In this document: positions 22,122 to 28,800 of the stretch, in pieces
Position numbering within the stretch: position 1 is the first letter of the stretch
How the letters are laid out: each line of letters begins with the position of its first letter
Assembly (NCBI GenBank): GCA_964355775.1
Contig: CAYHEP010000007.1
Span: 1 to 28,800 of the forward strand
Direction: 5' to 3'
DNA from: JBBTSB01 sp964355775
Lineage (GTDB): Bacteria > Patescibacteriota > Minisyncoccia > 2-02-FULL-40-12 > IGHO2-01-FULL-4-A
Length of the DNA stretch: 28,800 nucleotides
Notes under the pieces: model-generated
Database searches by the model: none
The model's input: only the letters and a program-made list of their open reading frames with translations
What the model was told of the DNA's origin: nothing
Translations under genes and position numbers: made by a program

Positions 22122-25057
22122 AAAAATATCTCTTCATCTCCGCGGGTATTGTCTTGCTTGCTCTCACCGTTCACGCCGCCCCCACTTCTCCCCCAAAACC
22201 TCCGATCGTAACCATTCCTCAACAAATAGGGAGTCTCTCTGGTGATATGTGTGCTGATGGAGGAGCGTATGCAACCGTATTTTACAATACAACAGATTTT
22301 GGTGATGCCAGCTCTGCCAAATACATCAGAAACTTTGATGCTTCAACTCACTGGGGAACCACTCCTCCTGCAAATGGGATCACTTCAAGCCAGTGGAGTT
22401 TTAAATCACATATCTTGGCGCAGGATCATAGCACTGATCCCGCAACAAACCATATCTACGTAAAGGTAGCCGGCCATGCGGTCATGAAGATCAGAGGCTC
22501 TACTCTATTTGATGTTACCACATCAGGTGGTCCGTATGATTTTACTACCCAGCCCGGAGAGGTGTTTAGTATTGATCTCTCATACCAAAATCAAGCCAAT
22601 CCAAATGCCATGCTGGAACTGACTCAAATAGCATGCAATAAATATGGATGTTCTTCGGAGGTGGGGTTCCCCGAGATTACCACCCCAAACCCTACCGATG
22701 CCATCTACTACACGGCAAAGCCTCAGGATACTACGGCAACTCTTGGGACCAATGCAAATTTCTCAATGGACTATGGATATGTGGGGACAAATCCAAGCGT
22801 ACAATGGCAGAGAAAACGTACCAGCACAAGCCAGTTTGATCCGGTGGGAGGCAACAGCAAGACTCTTTCGTATGGGCCCGTTGATAGCTCCGACAACAAT
22901 GCTTTGTTCAAATCTCAAATATCCAACGGCATTTGCCAGATGACCACGGATATCAAGACGGCAAAGCTGACGGTGGGAACTGCGACACCGAGCCCGACGC
23001 CAAGCGTACTCTCCTGTATCCCATTCAAGGACACGATCGCCCCCGATGAAGAAGTTACCGTCTTCGGATTTGGAGGAGACTCCACAAAGTACAAATGGTC
23101 TTCGGATGGCATACCTCCCGCCTGCAATGGACTCGGTGATCCGTCTGTATCCTGTGACAAATATCCTTCTTACCATACTCATTGGATCAGCGAGGGAGTA
23201 AAGACTGTCACCCTTCGTCAAGCACTGCTTCCTGATGCAACATGCAAGGTAACCGTCAGCAAAGCCACTCCCACGCCTACTCCTTCGCCAACTCCTACAC
23301 CAGACCCCACGCCTGATCCGGGAGTGTTTGCGTGCACGCCAGACAGTCAGACCGTGGAAGTAGGGAAGCCGGTGACATTCAAGGCCCAAGGAGGAGATCC
23401 GAGCAAATACTCCTACAACTGGAATGCGATTGATGGTAGCCCCTCAAGCGGAGTTGGAGATTCATTTACTACCAAATACTCTTCAGCATGGGGTCTACGC
23501 AAAGTGGAATTGAACATGACCGGGCAAAACACCGTGTACTGCAGTGTAGAGATTACAGCACAGCCGACACCAACGCCGAATCCCAACCAAGATAAACAAG
23601 CCGAGTTTTATGGATATCAATTCTCACCGATTGATCCCTCTGATTGCGCGGTAGCACCCCAAAAATTTTCCACCGAAAGATTTCCAAGTCCAAGATATGA
23701 ATGCGATCCACATGTTTTGCCTTTGCCCTCTCCACAGCCAATAACACGGGGACTTCTTGGACTGCAGTATGCCGACAGTCCAGATAATCCGCTTATTTTA
23801 GTATTTCCTGAAAATCAGGACCTGATGGCATTTGATAGCAACGGTGGAGAAACAAGTTCGGCAAAATTTGATTACCCATCTATTTTTAGTAATGGTGTGT
23901 TCGATATGCGAAAAGCGAGTATGGTCGGACAAGTGGCCACCTATCAAAAGATCATGGAAATGCTCCGTAACTTCACGACCAAGGTGTGGGTGGTACCTGC
24001 GACAACACCATACCGTCCCGCAGGTAATCTTTTTAAAAATTTCTACGTTTCGGCACTTCTCGAAAACGATCAAAATATGAGAGCCTTGAGAGCCCGTTTT
24101 AAAGCACCTTATTACATTGTTGCGCCAGTGCTTGATTTTCTCGATGATGAAGTGATCGGACATGAGCTGGGACATGCTATTAACTTTGCGCTCATGGGAT
24201 CAACCTATAAGCACAACGACAACACGCTCGAGAAACAAGCGATTAATGAGGGCATCGCAAGTTATTGGAGCGAGACATTGCCAAACCCAGCGCCTGATCA
24301 AACGTGCGAGAGTGATTATGCTGCCAATTATTGCCAGCGCTTGCTGAATAAAAACCCGAGTGAAGTCTTGTATAGGCCTTTTCAACCCATGGAAGTACAT
24401 AATTTGGGGGAAATTGTTACGTACGAGTTATTGGTAGTACGGGAGAAAATCGCCGCACAAGATCCTGCACAAGCGCTCTTGTTTGACCGGGCGGTGGTAA
24501 CCGCGTATAAAAACTTGTGGCTCGGACCAGCCCAGACCTTTAGCCGCTTCCGAGAGCAGTTGCAACCATCAACGCTACAATTGTTTACGATCAACATGTA
24601 TACGGCACTCGTCAACCTGCAATCCCAAGGACTGCATACGGACATTCCCGCTCTTTGGAAGGATACCATCATGGACGGTCCGACAAAGCTTGGTGTAGTC
24701 ATCGGCAATAATCAAGTGGCGTATGCTCCTGACTTCTTGGAAAAAACATCCACCTGCGGAGTGTACAAATTCACATCACCTGCTGTCAATGCTCTTGGTG
24801 CTCCGATAACATCCGTAACAGTGACGCTTACGGACAACTCCAACGGACGCCAGGAAAAATTTACCTTTGACAACAAATCGAGTCCTCCTCTGATCCAAAA
24901 AACGCTCAATACTCCGATCATGTACGGCGATCTCCAGGCACTTATTCCTGTCACTCTAGATCATCCATTTATGGTCTATGTGGAAGCCGAAGCGAGCAAC
25001 GGCAAAAACGGTGGTGGAAGGGTGGGAGGATTGATAATTCCCGAAACTTGCAACTGA
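22118..25057 (+). CDS. Secreted multidomain HExxH metallopeptidase
   Basis: This 979-aa protein begins with a clear signal peptide (MKKYLFISAGIVLLALTVHA, then APTSPP). Several beta-sandwich (Ig/PKD-like) domains follow, joined by Pro-Thr linkers such as TPTPSPTPTPDPTPDP. Near the C-terminal third lies HELGH (H682-H686), followed by NEGIASYWSE (E711), the gluzincin arrangement in which two His and a downstream Glu bind zinc and the Glu in HELGH is catalytic. The last ~150 residues look like another beta domain. It starts at the ATG at 22118 by signal peptide and ATGA overlap with the gene before it. That protein carries a thermolysin-propeptide-like region, so the two may act together at the surface. 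Substrate unknown. Confidence 0.82.
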   Translation: MKKYLFISAGIVLLALTVHAAPTSPPKPPIVTIPQQIGSLSGDMCADGGAYATVFYNTTDFGDASSAKYIRNFDASTHWGTTPPANGITSSQWSFKSHILAQDHSTDPATNHIYVKVAGHAVMKIRGSTLFDVTTSGGPYDFTTQPGEVFSIDLSYQNQANPNAMLELTQIACNKYGCSSEVGFPEITTPNPTDAIYYTAKPQDTTATLGTNANFSMDYGYVGTNPSVQWQRKRTSTSQFDPVGGNSKTLSYGPVDSSDNNALFKSQISNGICQMTTDIKTAKLTVGTATPSPTPSVLSCIPFKDTIAPDEEVTVFGFGGDSTKYKWSSDGIPPACNGLGDPSVSCDKYPSYHTHWISEGVKTVTLRQALLPDATCKVTVSKATPTPTPSPTPTPDPTPDPGVFACTPDSQTVEVGKPVTFKAQGGDPSKYSYNWNAIDGSPSSGVGDSFTTKYSSAWGLRKVELNMTGQNTVYCSVEITAQPTPTPNPNQDKQAEFYGYQFSPIDPSDCAVAPQKFSTERFPSPRYECDPHVLPLPSPQPITRGLLGLQYADSPDNPLILVFPENQDLMAFDSNGGETSSAKFDYPSIFSNGVFDMRKASMVGQVATYQKIMEMLRNFTTKVWVVPATTPYRPAGNLFKNFYVSALLENDQNMRALRARFKAPYYIVAPVLDFLDDEVIGHELGHAINFALMGSTYKHNDNTLEKQAINEGIASYWSETLPNPAPDQTCESDYAANYCQRLLNKNPSEVLYRPFQPMEVHNLGEIVTYELLVVREKIAAQDPAQALLFDRAVVTAYKNLWLGPAQTFSRFREQLQPSTLQLFTINMYTALVNLQSQGLHTDIPALWKDTIMDGPTKLGVVIGNNQVAYAPDFLEKTSTCGVYKFTSPAVNALGAPITSVTVTLTDNSNGRQEKFTFDNKSSPPLIQKTLNTPIMYGDLQALIPVTLDHPFMVYVEAEASNGKNGGGRVGGLIIPETCN

Positions 25058-25063
25058 TCTCCC

Positions 25064-25079
25064 GCAACGCTATAGTTGC
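25064..25079 (+). terminator. Weak hairpin between convergent genes
   Basis: GCAAC and GTTGC form a 5-bp stem around GCTATA, followed on the plus strand by ATTTATTTCTC. It lies 6 nt after the metallopeptidase stop. The stem is short, so termination is uncertain. Confidence 0.3.
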
Positions 25080-25081
25080 AT

Positions 25082-25786
25082 TTATTTCTCGCTTTCCAAT
25101 CGAGCTTTCAAAAGAAAGATGGTATCGGTGCGGAGTTTTGATTTTACCCACGCTTTTTGTTTTTCATCCAAAAGTTCGCCCAAACCGGAAAGGATGTACC
25201 GGTTATCAAGCTTTTCGAGAAGTTCAATGCATTTCATCAAAAAATCATTAAATTTCATGTTGGTCCGCTCTTCTACAATCGCTGTATTGATAGGCCATAA
25301 GTTTTTCAAGAAAAACCAAACATCAAAGATATCTCGGTTTGCCTCGCCAATACGATCCACCATCGCCGTCATCTTGTGAGCCGCCATGTCTTCCCGTATC
25401 ATCACCTTCATGGGAATCCCAAGGTAGGGTTTTACATGATACGCAGAGCCGAAATTTCTACGATTAATTTCAATCTTGACGTTTTGAGCTCCGCGAATTT
25501 TATTGGTATACGAAAGCAAAAAGAAAAGATTAAATTGTTTTTTTTCGGCATCTTTAATAGTACCGTAGGTCATCAAAATGTTATGAACTCGATCGAAAAC
25601 ATAATCCTCCTTGTCGGCATCTAACAAATCAAAATCCAAATCCACTGAGAAACGGCTCAAGTCATAAAACAACAACGCAGCGCTACCGCCTTTAAAACCC
25701 AAAATGGGACCCAAAGAGGCATCAGAATAAATCTCCTTCAAGATTTGGACCAGCATTGTTTTGTGGATCGTGATATTGAGGGCCAT
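25082..25786 (-). CDS. AbiEii-family nucleotidyltransferase toxin
   Basis: This 234-aa protein has the AbiEii signature GFKGGSAALLFYDL (residues 30-43) and SVDLDFDLL (47-55), giving the GG(S) motif and the acidic residues that hold the metal-NTP. A central strand set (VKIEINRR) and REDMAAHKMTAMVDR...RDIFDVWFFL complete the usual domain. AbiEii proteins are toxins of type IV abortive-infection systems. The ATG is 2 nt after the AbiEi stop, so the pair is translated together. It is only distantly similar to the AbiEii-type protein at 6749-7363. Confidence 0.88.
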   Translation of the reverse strand: MALNITIHKTMLVQILKEIYSDASLGPILGFKGGSAALLFYDLSRFSVDLDFDLLDADKEDYVFDRVHNILMTYGTIKDAEKKQFNLFFLLSYTNKIRGAQNVKIEINRRNFGSAYHVKPYLGIPMKVMIREDMAAHKMTAMVDRIGEANRDIFDVWFFLKNLWPINTAIVEERTNMKFNDFLMKCIELLEKLDNRYILSGLGELLDEKQKAWVKSKLRTDTIFLLKARLESEK

Positions 25787-25788
25787 GG

Positions 25789-26370
25789 TTAGTTTGTTGC
25801 GTGAAAGCGCTCAGACATCTGCTGTACTTTTTGTTCCATACGCTTGCTGGCATATACGGGAAGTAGCCGAAAAATCTCGTCCCAATTCAGCGGTCTCAAA
25901 TTATCAACATGGTAGCTCTTACTTCTGTAAAGAACGTCAAGAAACGCTCGCTCGGGAGAAGCGATTGAGTAGCTGCCCCGCACCTCAATGCCAGCGGAAT
26001 TGGTCAATATCGTATCCTTTATCCGCTGGTAGGTATAGGCTTGACGGTCAGCGATGATTTCTCTGGTGATATATGAGGCAACAAAAATTTGTTCGTAATA
26101 CTGGAAGGTCATACCTGCCTGTGTCAATACCGTCTCAAAACTGATATACGAAGGAGTGTAGATTTTTGTTCCCAATTCGAGCTTGTCGTAATTTTTATCT
26201 TTGGCATAGATACCCTTACGAATCGAGTACAATTCACCTTTTTTTACATAATAGTTTAGTCTCCTTTTCAGTAATATAGGATTTGTTTCTCCCGATGCCA
26301 AAAGAATCTCCTTAAACGTGAAGACTGTGTTTGATGCTCGTAGAATGCTTGAAATATCAGATTTTTCCAT
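25789..26370 (-). CDS. AbiEi-type antitoxin / autorepressor
   Basis: This 193-aa protein has an N-terminal winged helix (FTFKEILLASGETNPILLKR, then YYVKKGELYSIRKGIYAK) and a C-terminal domain with YISFETVLTQAGM and SPERAFLDVLY, the usual pattern of AbiEi 'transcriptional regulator' antitoxins. AbiEi neutralises AbiEii and is known to repress its own promoter by binding inverted repeats. I use the ATG at 26370 (MEKSDISSIL); the longer frame to 26550 would overlap rodA on the opposite strand. A 7-bp inverted repeat with 21-nt spacing lies just upstream. Confidence 0.85.
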   Translation of the reverse strand: MEKSDISSILRASNTVFTFKEILLASGETNPILLKRRLNYYVKKGELYSIRKGIYAKDKNYDKLELGTKIYTPSYISFETVLTQAGMTFQYYEQIFVASYITREIIADRQAYTYQRIKDTILTNSAGIEVRGSYSIASPERAFLDVLYRSKSYHVDNLRPLNWDEIFRLLPVYASKRMEQKVQQMSERFHATN

Positions 26371-26374
26371 ATAT

Positions 26375-26409
26375 GAACTGGAAGTTACCCTACGTGTTAC
26401 CACCAGTTC
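26375..26409. promoter_or_regulatory. Candidate AbiEi operator
   Basis: GAACTGG (26375-26381) and CCAGTTC (26403-26409) form a perfect inverted repeat. Between them GTTACC occurs twice in direct orientation. The site lies between the minus-strand -10 and the abiEi start codon and overlaps the plus-strand rodA -35, so binding could affect both genes. Confidence 0.55.
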
Positions 26410-26425
26410 AATTATATGATATACT
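26397..26425 (+). promoter_or_regulatory. Candidate rodA promoter
   Basis: TTACCA (26397-26402), 17 nt, TATACT (26420-26425), then 8 nt to the ATG at 26434, with no Shine-Dalgarno sequence. Transcription would start at or just before the start codon. Confidence 0.5.
26411..26416 (-). promoter_or_regulatory. -10 hexamer of the AbiEi/AbiEii operon
   Basis: A perfect TATAAT on the minus strand. Transcription would start near 26404, giving a leader of about 35 nt that covers the inverted repeat. The -35 (TTGCAT, 26434-26439) is weak and lies over the rodA start codon. Confidence 0.45.
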
Positions 26426-26433
26426 GAAGATAT

Positions 26434-27504
26434 ATGCAAATGAAGAAATTTGATTTGGTACTCACGGGAATTGTGGTGGCGATATTGTCGCTCGGGCTGG
26501 CGACCTTTTATGCCATGGGACCGAGCGCGCACGGGGTGCTGATACGGCACGGGATTTTTGTCGTGGTGGGAATTGGGGTCATGTTCGGCGTTTCGATGAT
26601 TGATTATCGAATCTTCAAAAACTCCTCACGGCCGGCGATCATGCTGTATATCCTTGCCGTGATACTCCTCGGTGTGGCGCTTGCATCGCGGGAAATCCGC
26701 GGATCAAGCGCGTGGCTGACGCTGGGAGGGTTTCAGTTTGAGCCGTCGGAGTTTGCCAAGCTTGCACTCCTCATCCTGCTTGCAAAATATTTTTCGCAAA
26801 AGCACATCGAAATCTACCGTGCCCATCATATTCTGGTATCCGGCGCATATGTGGCGCTACCCCTTGTCCTCACACTTCTCCAACCCGACCTAGGATCGGT
26901 GATTGTGTACGTTGCTCTTTGGGTCGGCATCCTGCTGTTTGCCGGCATCAAACGCAAACATCTGCTTGCGATCGGCATGCTTGGGGTAGTCTTGGCGAGT
27001 TTTGGCTGGTTTCTCGTGCTAAAACCATATCAAAAAACTCGTATCCTGTCCTTCGTCCACCCATATCTTGATGCGCGAGGGAGCGGATACAATACCATCC
27101 AGTCGCGCACGACCTTTGGCTCCGGTCGCTGGCTTGGCACATTTTTCACCAATCAAAGCGACACTATCCCTGTCTTGGTACCCGAACCGTATACTGATTT
27201 TACGTTCGCGGCGTTCGCTCAAAAATTCGGTTTTATAGGCGTCATGGCAATGGGAATACTATTTGCCTTGCTCATTATGCGAATCGGCGCAATCGGACTC
27301 CGTGCTGACAACAACTTTGCAAAGTTGTTTGCACTGGGATTCATGACGCTCATCCTAGCGCATATCACGATCAACGGAGGCATGAACGTGGGCATCCTTC
27401 CGATTACCGGCATTCCGTTTCCACTCTTGAGCCACGGCGGAAGCCATCTCGTCACGCTCATGGCGGGATTAGGAATTCTCCAGAGCATCAGGATGCGAAG
27501 CTAG
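26434..27504 (+). CDS. rodA: RodA/FtsW-type SEDS peptidoglycan glycosyltransferase
   Basis: SEDS proteins polymerise glycan strands from lipid II, with a class B PBP as partner. This 356-aa protein is all membrane, with about ten helices. Signatures are RGSSAWLTLGGFQFEPSEFA (89-108), LQPDLGS (149-155), the extracellular PEPYTDFTFA with D256 corresponding to the essential SEDS aspartate, and LPITGIPFPLLSHGGS (323-338). The wording of these motifs and the short N-terminus favour RodA over FtsW; the symbol is a best guess, because no mreBCD or division genes are adjacent. It is transcribed divergently from the AbiE pair. Its stop codon shares the palindrome CTAG with that of the convergent gene. 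Confidence 0.88.
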   Translation: MQMKKFDLVLTGIVVAILSLGLATFYAMGPSAHGVLIRHGIFVVVGIGVMFGVSMIDYRIFKNSSRPAIMLYILAVILLGVALASREIRGSSAWLTLGGFQFEPSEFAKLALLILLAKYFSQKHIEIYRAHHILVSGAYVALPLVLTLLQPDLGSVIVYVALWVGILLFAGIKRKHLLAIGMLGVVLASFGWFLVLKPYQKTRILSFVHPYLDARGSGYNTIQSRTTFGSGRWLGTFFTNQSDTIPVLVPEPYTDFTFAAFAQKFGFIGVMAMGILFALLIMRIGAIGLRADNNFAKLFALGFMTLILAHITINGGMNVGILPITGIPFPLLSHGGSHLVTLMAGLGILQSIRMRS

Positions 27505-28280
27505 TAATTCTGCTGAAAACGTTCCTGACTGCCGTAGGTGCGCAAAAAATTCGCGTTCTCAAAGAGGTTAGCATTTGCTTCGATCATTACCGACACGACG
27601 TTTCCCACAATCGGAGAAAACCATGCCGACTCAAATCCACGAGTCGATTTTGCGATAAACGTGCGGATCTCGCTACGGTTTGCCGCTATCGGGTGTTTAT
27701 CTGCATCTTGCAAGACTACAACCACGTCAACTTGCGCGATATCGTAGTCTGATTTATTGACGATCGAACCATATGCCTTGCCGGTAATCGGCGCTTGTAC
27801 GACATTTGAAAATTTACTGTTTGCGGAAACAAAATTGATATCATAGAGTCCAAGCGTGTCGAGACGTTCCCACAATACGCCGGTAATGTTTAAGGTTGCT
27901 TTGGTCGCAGGTTCTTTGGTCGTCACAGGGGAAACAAGCACATATTTGGTCTGGCCCGGAAAAATATAGAGAACATCGGTATTGGAATAAACTTCTTTTC
28001 CGGAATCATCGGTGAGCGACAATGTATACGTGGCTTCGGGAGATCCGTATTCACTGTTGGGATTTTTTACTTTTACGAGTACGTCGTAATCATTGTCTCC
28101 CACGCGCAAAAGCGTCGTGTCGATCACGGCAATGGGCGCAAGCGTAGCGCGTGGATCGGGAGTCGGCGTAGCGACCGGGGGACTGACTTTGTTTGCAACA
28201 AAATAAAAAGCACCGCCAAAGATCAGGAGGACGATCACCGCGATGACTACTTGCTTGAACAGACGAACACCGGAAAGCAT
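27501..28280 (-). CDS. Membrane-anchored LEA14/FxLYD-like protein
   Basis: This 259-aa protein has one N-terminal membrane helix (VVIAVIVLLIFGGAFYFVA), a short Pro/Thr linker (PPVATPTPDP) and an extracytoplasmic part with two beta domains. The second (GSIVNKSDYDIAQVDVVVVL followed by KHPIAANRSEIRTF) matches the pattern of LEA14/FxLYD domains, common in exported proteins of unknown role. The ATG at 28280 is preferred: a TATACT hexamer ends 6 nt upstream and would itself be inside the gene if the ATG at 28298 were used. It is convergent with rodA, overlapping by 4 nt, and ends 30 nt from the 5S rRNA gene. Confidence 0.72.
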   Translation of the reverse strand: MLSGVRLFKQVVIAVIVLLIFGGAFYFVANKVSPPVATPTPDPRATLAPIAVIDTTLLRVGDNDYDVLVKVKNPNSEYGSPEATYTLSLTDDSGKEVYSNTDVLYIFPGQTKYVLVSPVTTKEPATKATLNITGVLWERLDTLGLYDINFVSANSKFSNVVQAPITGKAYGSIVNKSDYDIAQVDVVVVLQDADKHPIAANRSEIRTFIAKSTRGFESAWFSPIVGNVVSVMIEANANLFENANFLRTYGSQERFQQNY

Positions 28281-28286
28281 AGTTCC

Positions 28287-28292
28287 AGTATA
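28287..28292 (-). promoter_or_regulatory. -10-like hexamer of the LEA14-like gene
   Basis: TATACT on the minus strand ends exactly 6 nt before the ATG at 28280. The -35 region at 17 nt is poor (TACACT). The promoter lies just past the 3' end of the 5S gene. Confidence 0.4.
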
Positions 28293-28310
28293 CATCAAGA
28301 TTCACGATCA

Positions 28311-28433
28311 GTGTAGGGAAGCTACCTACTTTCGCATCCCGCTAGGCGGAATACTATCATGGGCCTTGGAAAATTTCACTTCCGTGTTCGGAATGGGAAC
28401 GGGTGGAGCATTTCCAGTATAGCTTCCTTACAC
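28311..28433 (-). rRNA. rrf: 5S ribosomal RNA
   Basis: The minus strand carries the conserved 5S core CCATTCCGAACACGGAAGTG (loop B/C region). The terminal helix forms between GTGTAAGGAAGCTA and TAGCTTCCCTACAC with one mismatched pair, which sets the ends. Length is 123 nt, normal for 5S. It follows the 23S gene in the usual order, separated by about 130 nt that hold an inserted repeat. Confidence 0.93.
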
Positions 28434-28469
28434 TAACTACGAATCTATAGCTAGGTTGTTTTTAATGAG

Positions 28470-28550
28470 TCCCGTTAGAGTTCTCTTGGCAAATATACTC
28501 TGACTTTTTAAAATAGTCAAAATATTTTTTACCGGTAGAACTCTAACGGG
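28470..28550. mobile_element. MITE-like inverted-repeat element in the 23S-5S spacer
   Basis: This 81-bp element ends in TCCCGTTAGAGTTCT (28470-28484) and AGAACTCTAACGGG(A) (28537-28551), a 15-bp perfect inverted repeat. ATGAG occurs on both sides (28465-28469 and 28551-28555), a 5-bp target duplication. The outer ten bases match the element between rpoB and rpoC. In the pre-rRNA it would form a long hairpin. Confidence 0.72.
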
Positions 28551-28565
28551 ATGAGAAACTCAATC

Positions 28566-28800
28566 TTGTAAGAAATATTGTAATTACGATCTATTAGTAG
28601 CGCTCGGCTCAACACCTTACGGTGCTTACACCTGCGCCCTATCAACGTGGTAATCTCCCACGGATCTACGAAGTCTAATCTTGGAGCCCGTTTCGCGCTT
28701 ATATGCTTTCAGCGCTTATCGGAACCGAACATAGCTACCCAACGCTGCTTTTGGCAAAACAATTGGTAGACCAGAGGTTCGTTCATCCCGGTCCTCTCGT
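28566..28800 (-). rRNA. rrl: 23S ribosomal RNA, 3' end (continues past the window)
   Basis: The minus strand contains the universal 3' region of large-subunit rRNA: AGAGGACCGGGATGAACG just after the sarcin-ricin loop (which is cut by the window edge), GGCTCCAAGATTAGACTTCG, and the closing GAGCCGAGCGCTACTAATAG. The 3' end is estimated by analogy with E. coli, about 27 nt after ACTAAT, and may be off by several bases. The gene is transcribed leftwards ahead of the 5S gene. Confidence 0.93.

Noticed and set aside
1..28800. CRISPR arrays or tRNA genes
   Set aside because: No regularly spaced repeats of 25-40 bp and no cloverleaf-like T-arm motif were seen on either strand outside the rRNA region.

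Overview
The window reads as a chromosome segment of a Candidate Phyla Radiation (Patescibacteria) bacterium using the standard bacterial code: TGA ends many genes here, several in ATGA overlaps. The CPR placement is inferred from three paralogs of a cysteine-rich zinc-ribbon family that I associate with CPR genomes, from compact operons, and from the many first genes that appear to be leaderless. No finer taxonomy is attempted.

Layout. 1-401 (minus): the start of recA and a 50-aa lmo0937-type membrane protein. 473-7610 (minus): three zinc-ribbon paralogs (one frameshifted, one carrying an in-frame palindromic insertion), a PIN toxin-antitoxin pair bracketed by direct repeats, gene remnants, and an AbiEii-type pair feeding into two of the paralogs. 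7722-8215: a RelBE-like pair. 8246-10102: an operon of a four-helix membrane protein, a receiver-domain protein and an unrecognised 325-aa protein. 10253-12487: ftsK, divergent from rpoB-rpoC (12651-19464), with overlapping promoters. 19483-25057: two exported proteins, one with a thermolysin-propeptide-like region plus PA14 and Ig domains (broken by an assembly gap), the next an HExxH metallopeptidase. 25082-26370: an AbiEi/AbiEii pair. 26434-27504: a RodA/FtsW-type SEDS glycosyltransferase, convergent with a membrane-anchored LEA14-like protein. 28311-28800: 5S rRNA and the 3' end of 23S rRNA on the minus strand.

Cross-cutting patterns. (1) At seven first genes a TATAAT-like hexamer ends exactly 6 nt before the start codon, which puts the expected transcription start on the start codon itself; three others are at 7-8 nt. 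rpoB is the exception, with a roughly 110-nt leader holding a terminator-like hairpin. (2) Small palindromic elements are frequent. One pair shares TCCCGTTAGA ends and 5-bp target duplications, and one of these sits between rpoB and rpoC where it duplicated the rpoC start codon. (3) FtsK, the receiver protein and a 9-codon ORF share the C-terminal peptide KIATEE, encoded with different synonymous codons. (4) Four toxin-antitoxin-like pairs occur in 28.8 kb, two of them directly upstream of zinc-ribbon paralogs in the same transcription unit.
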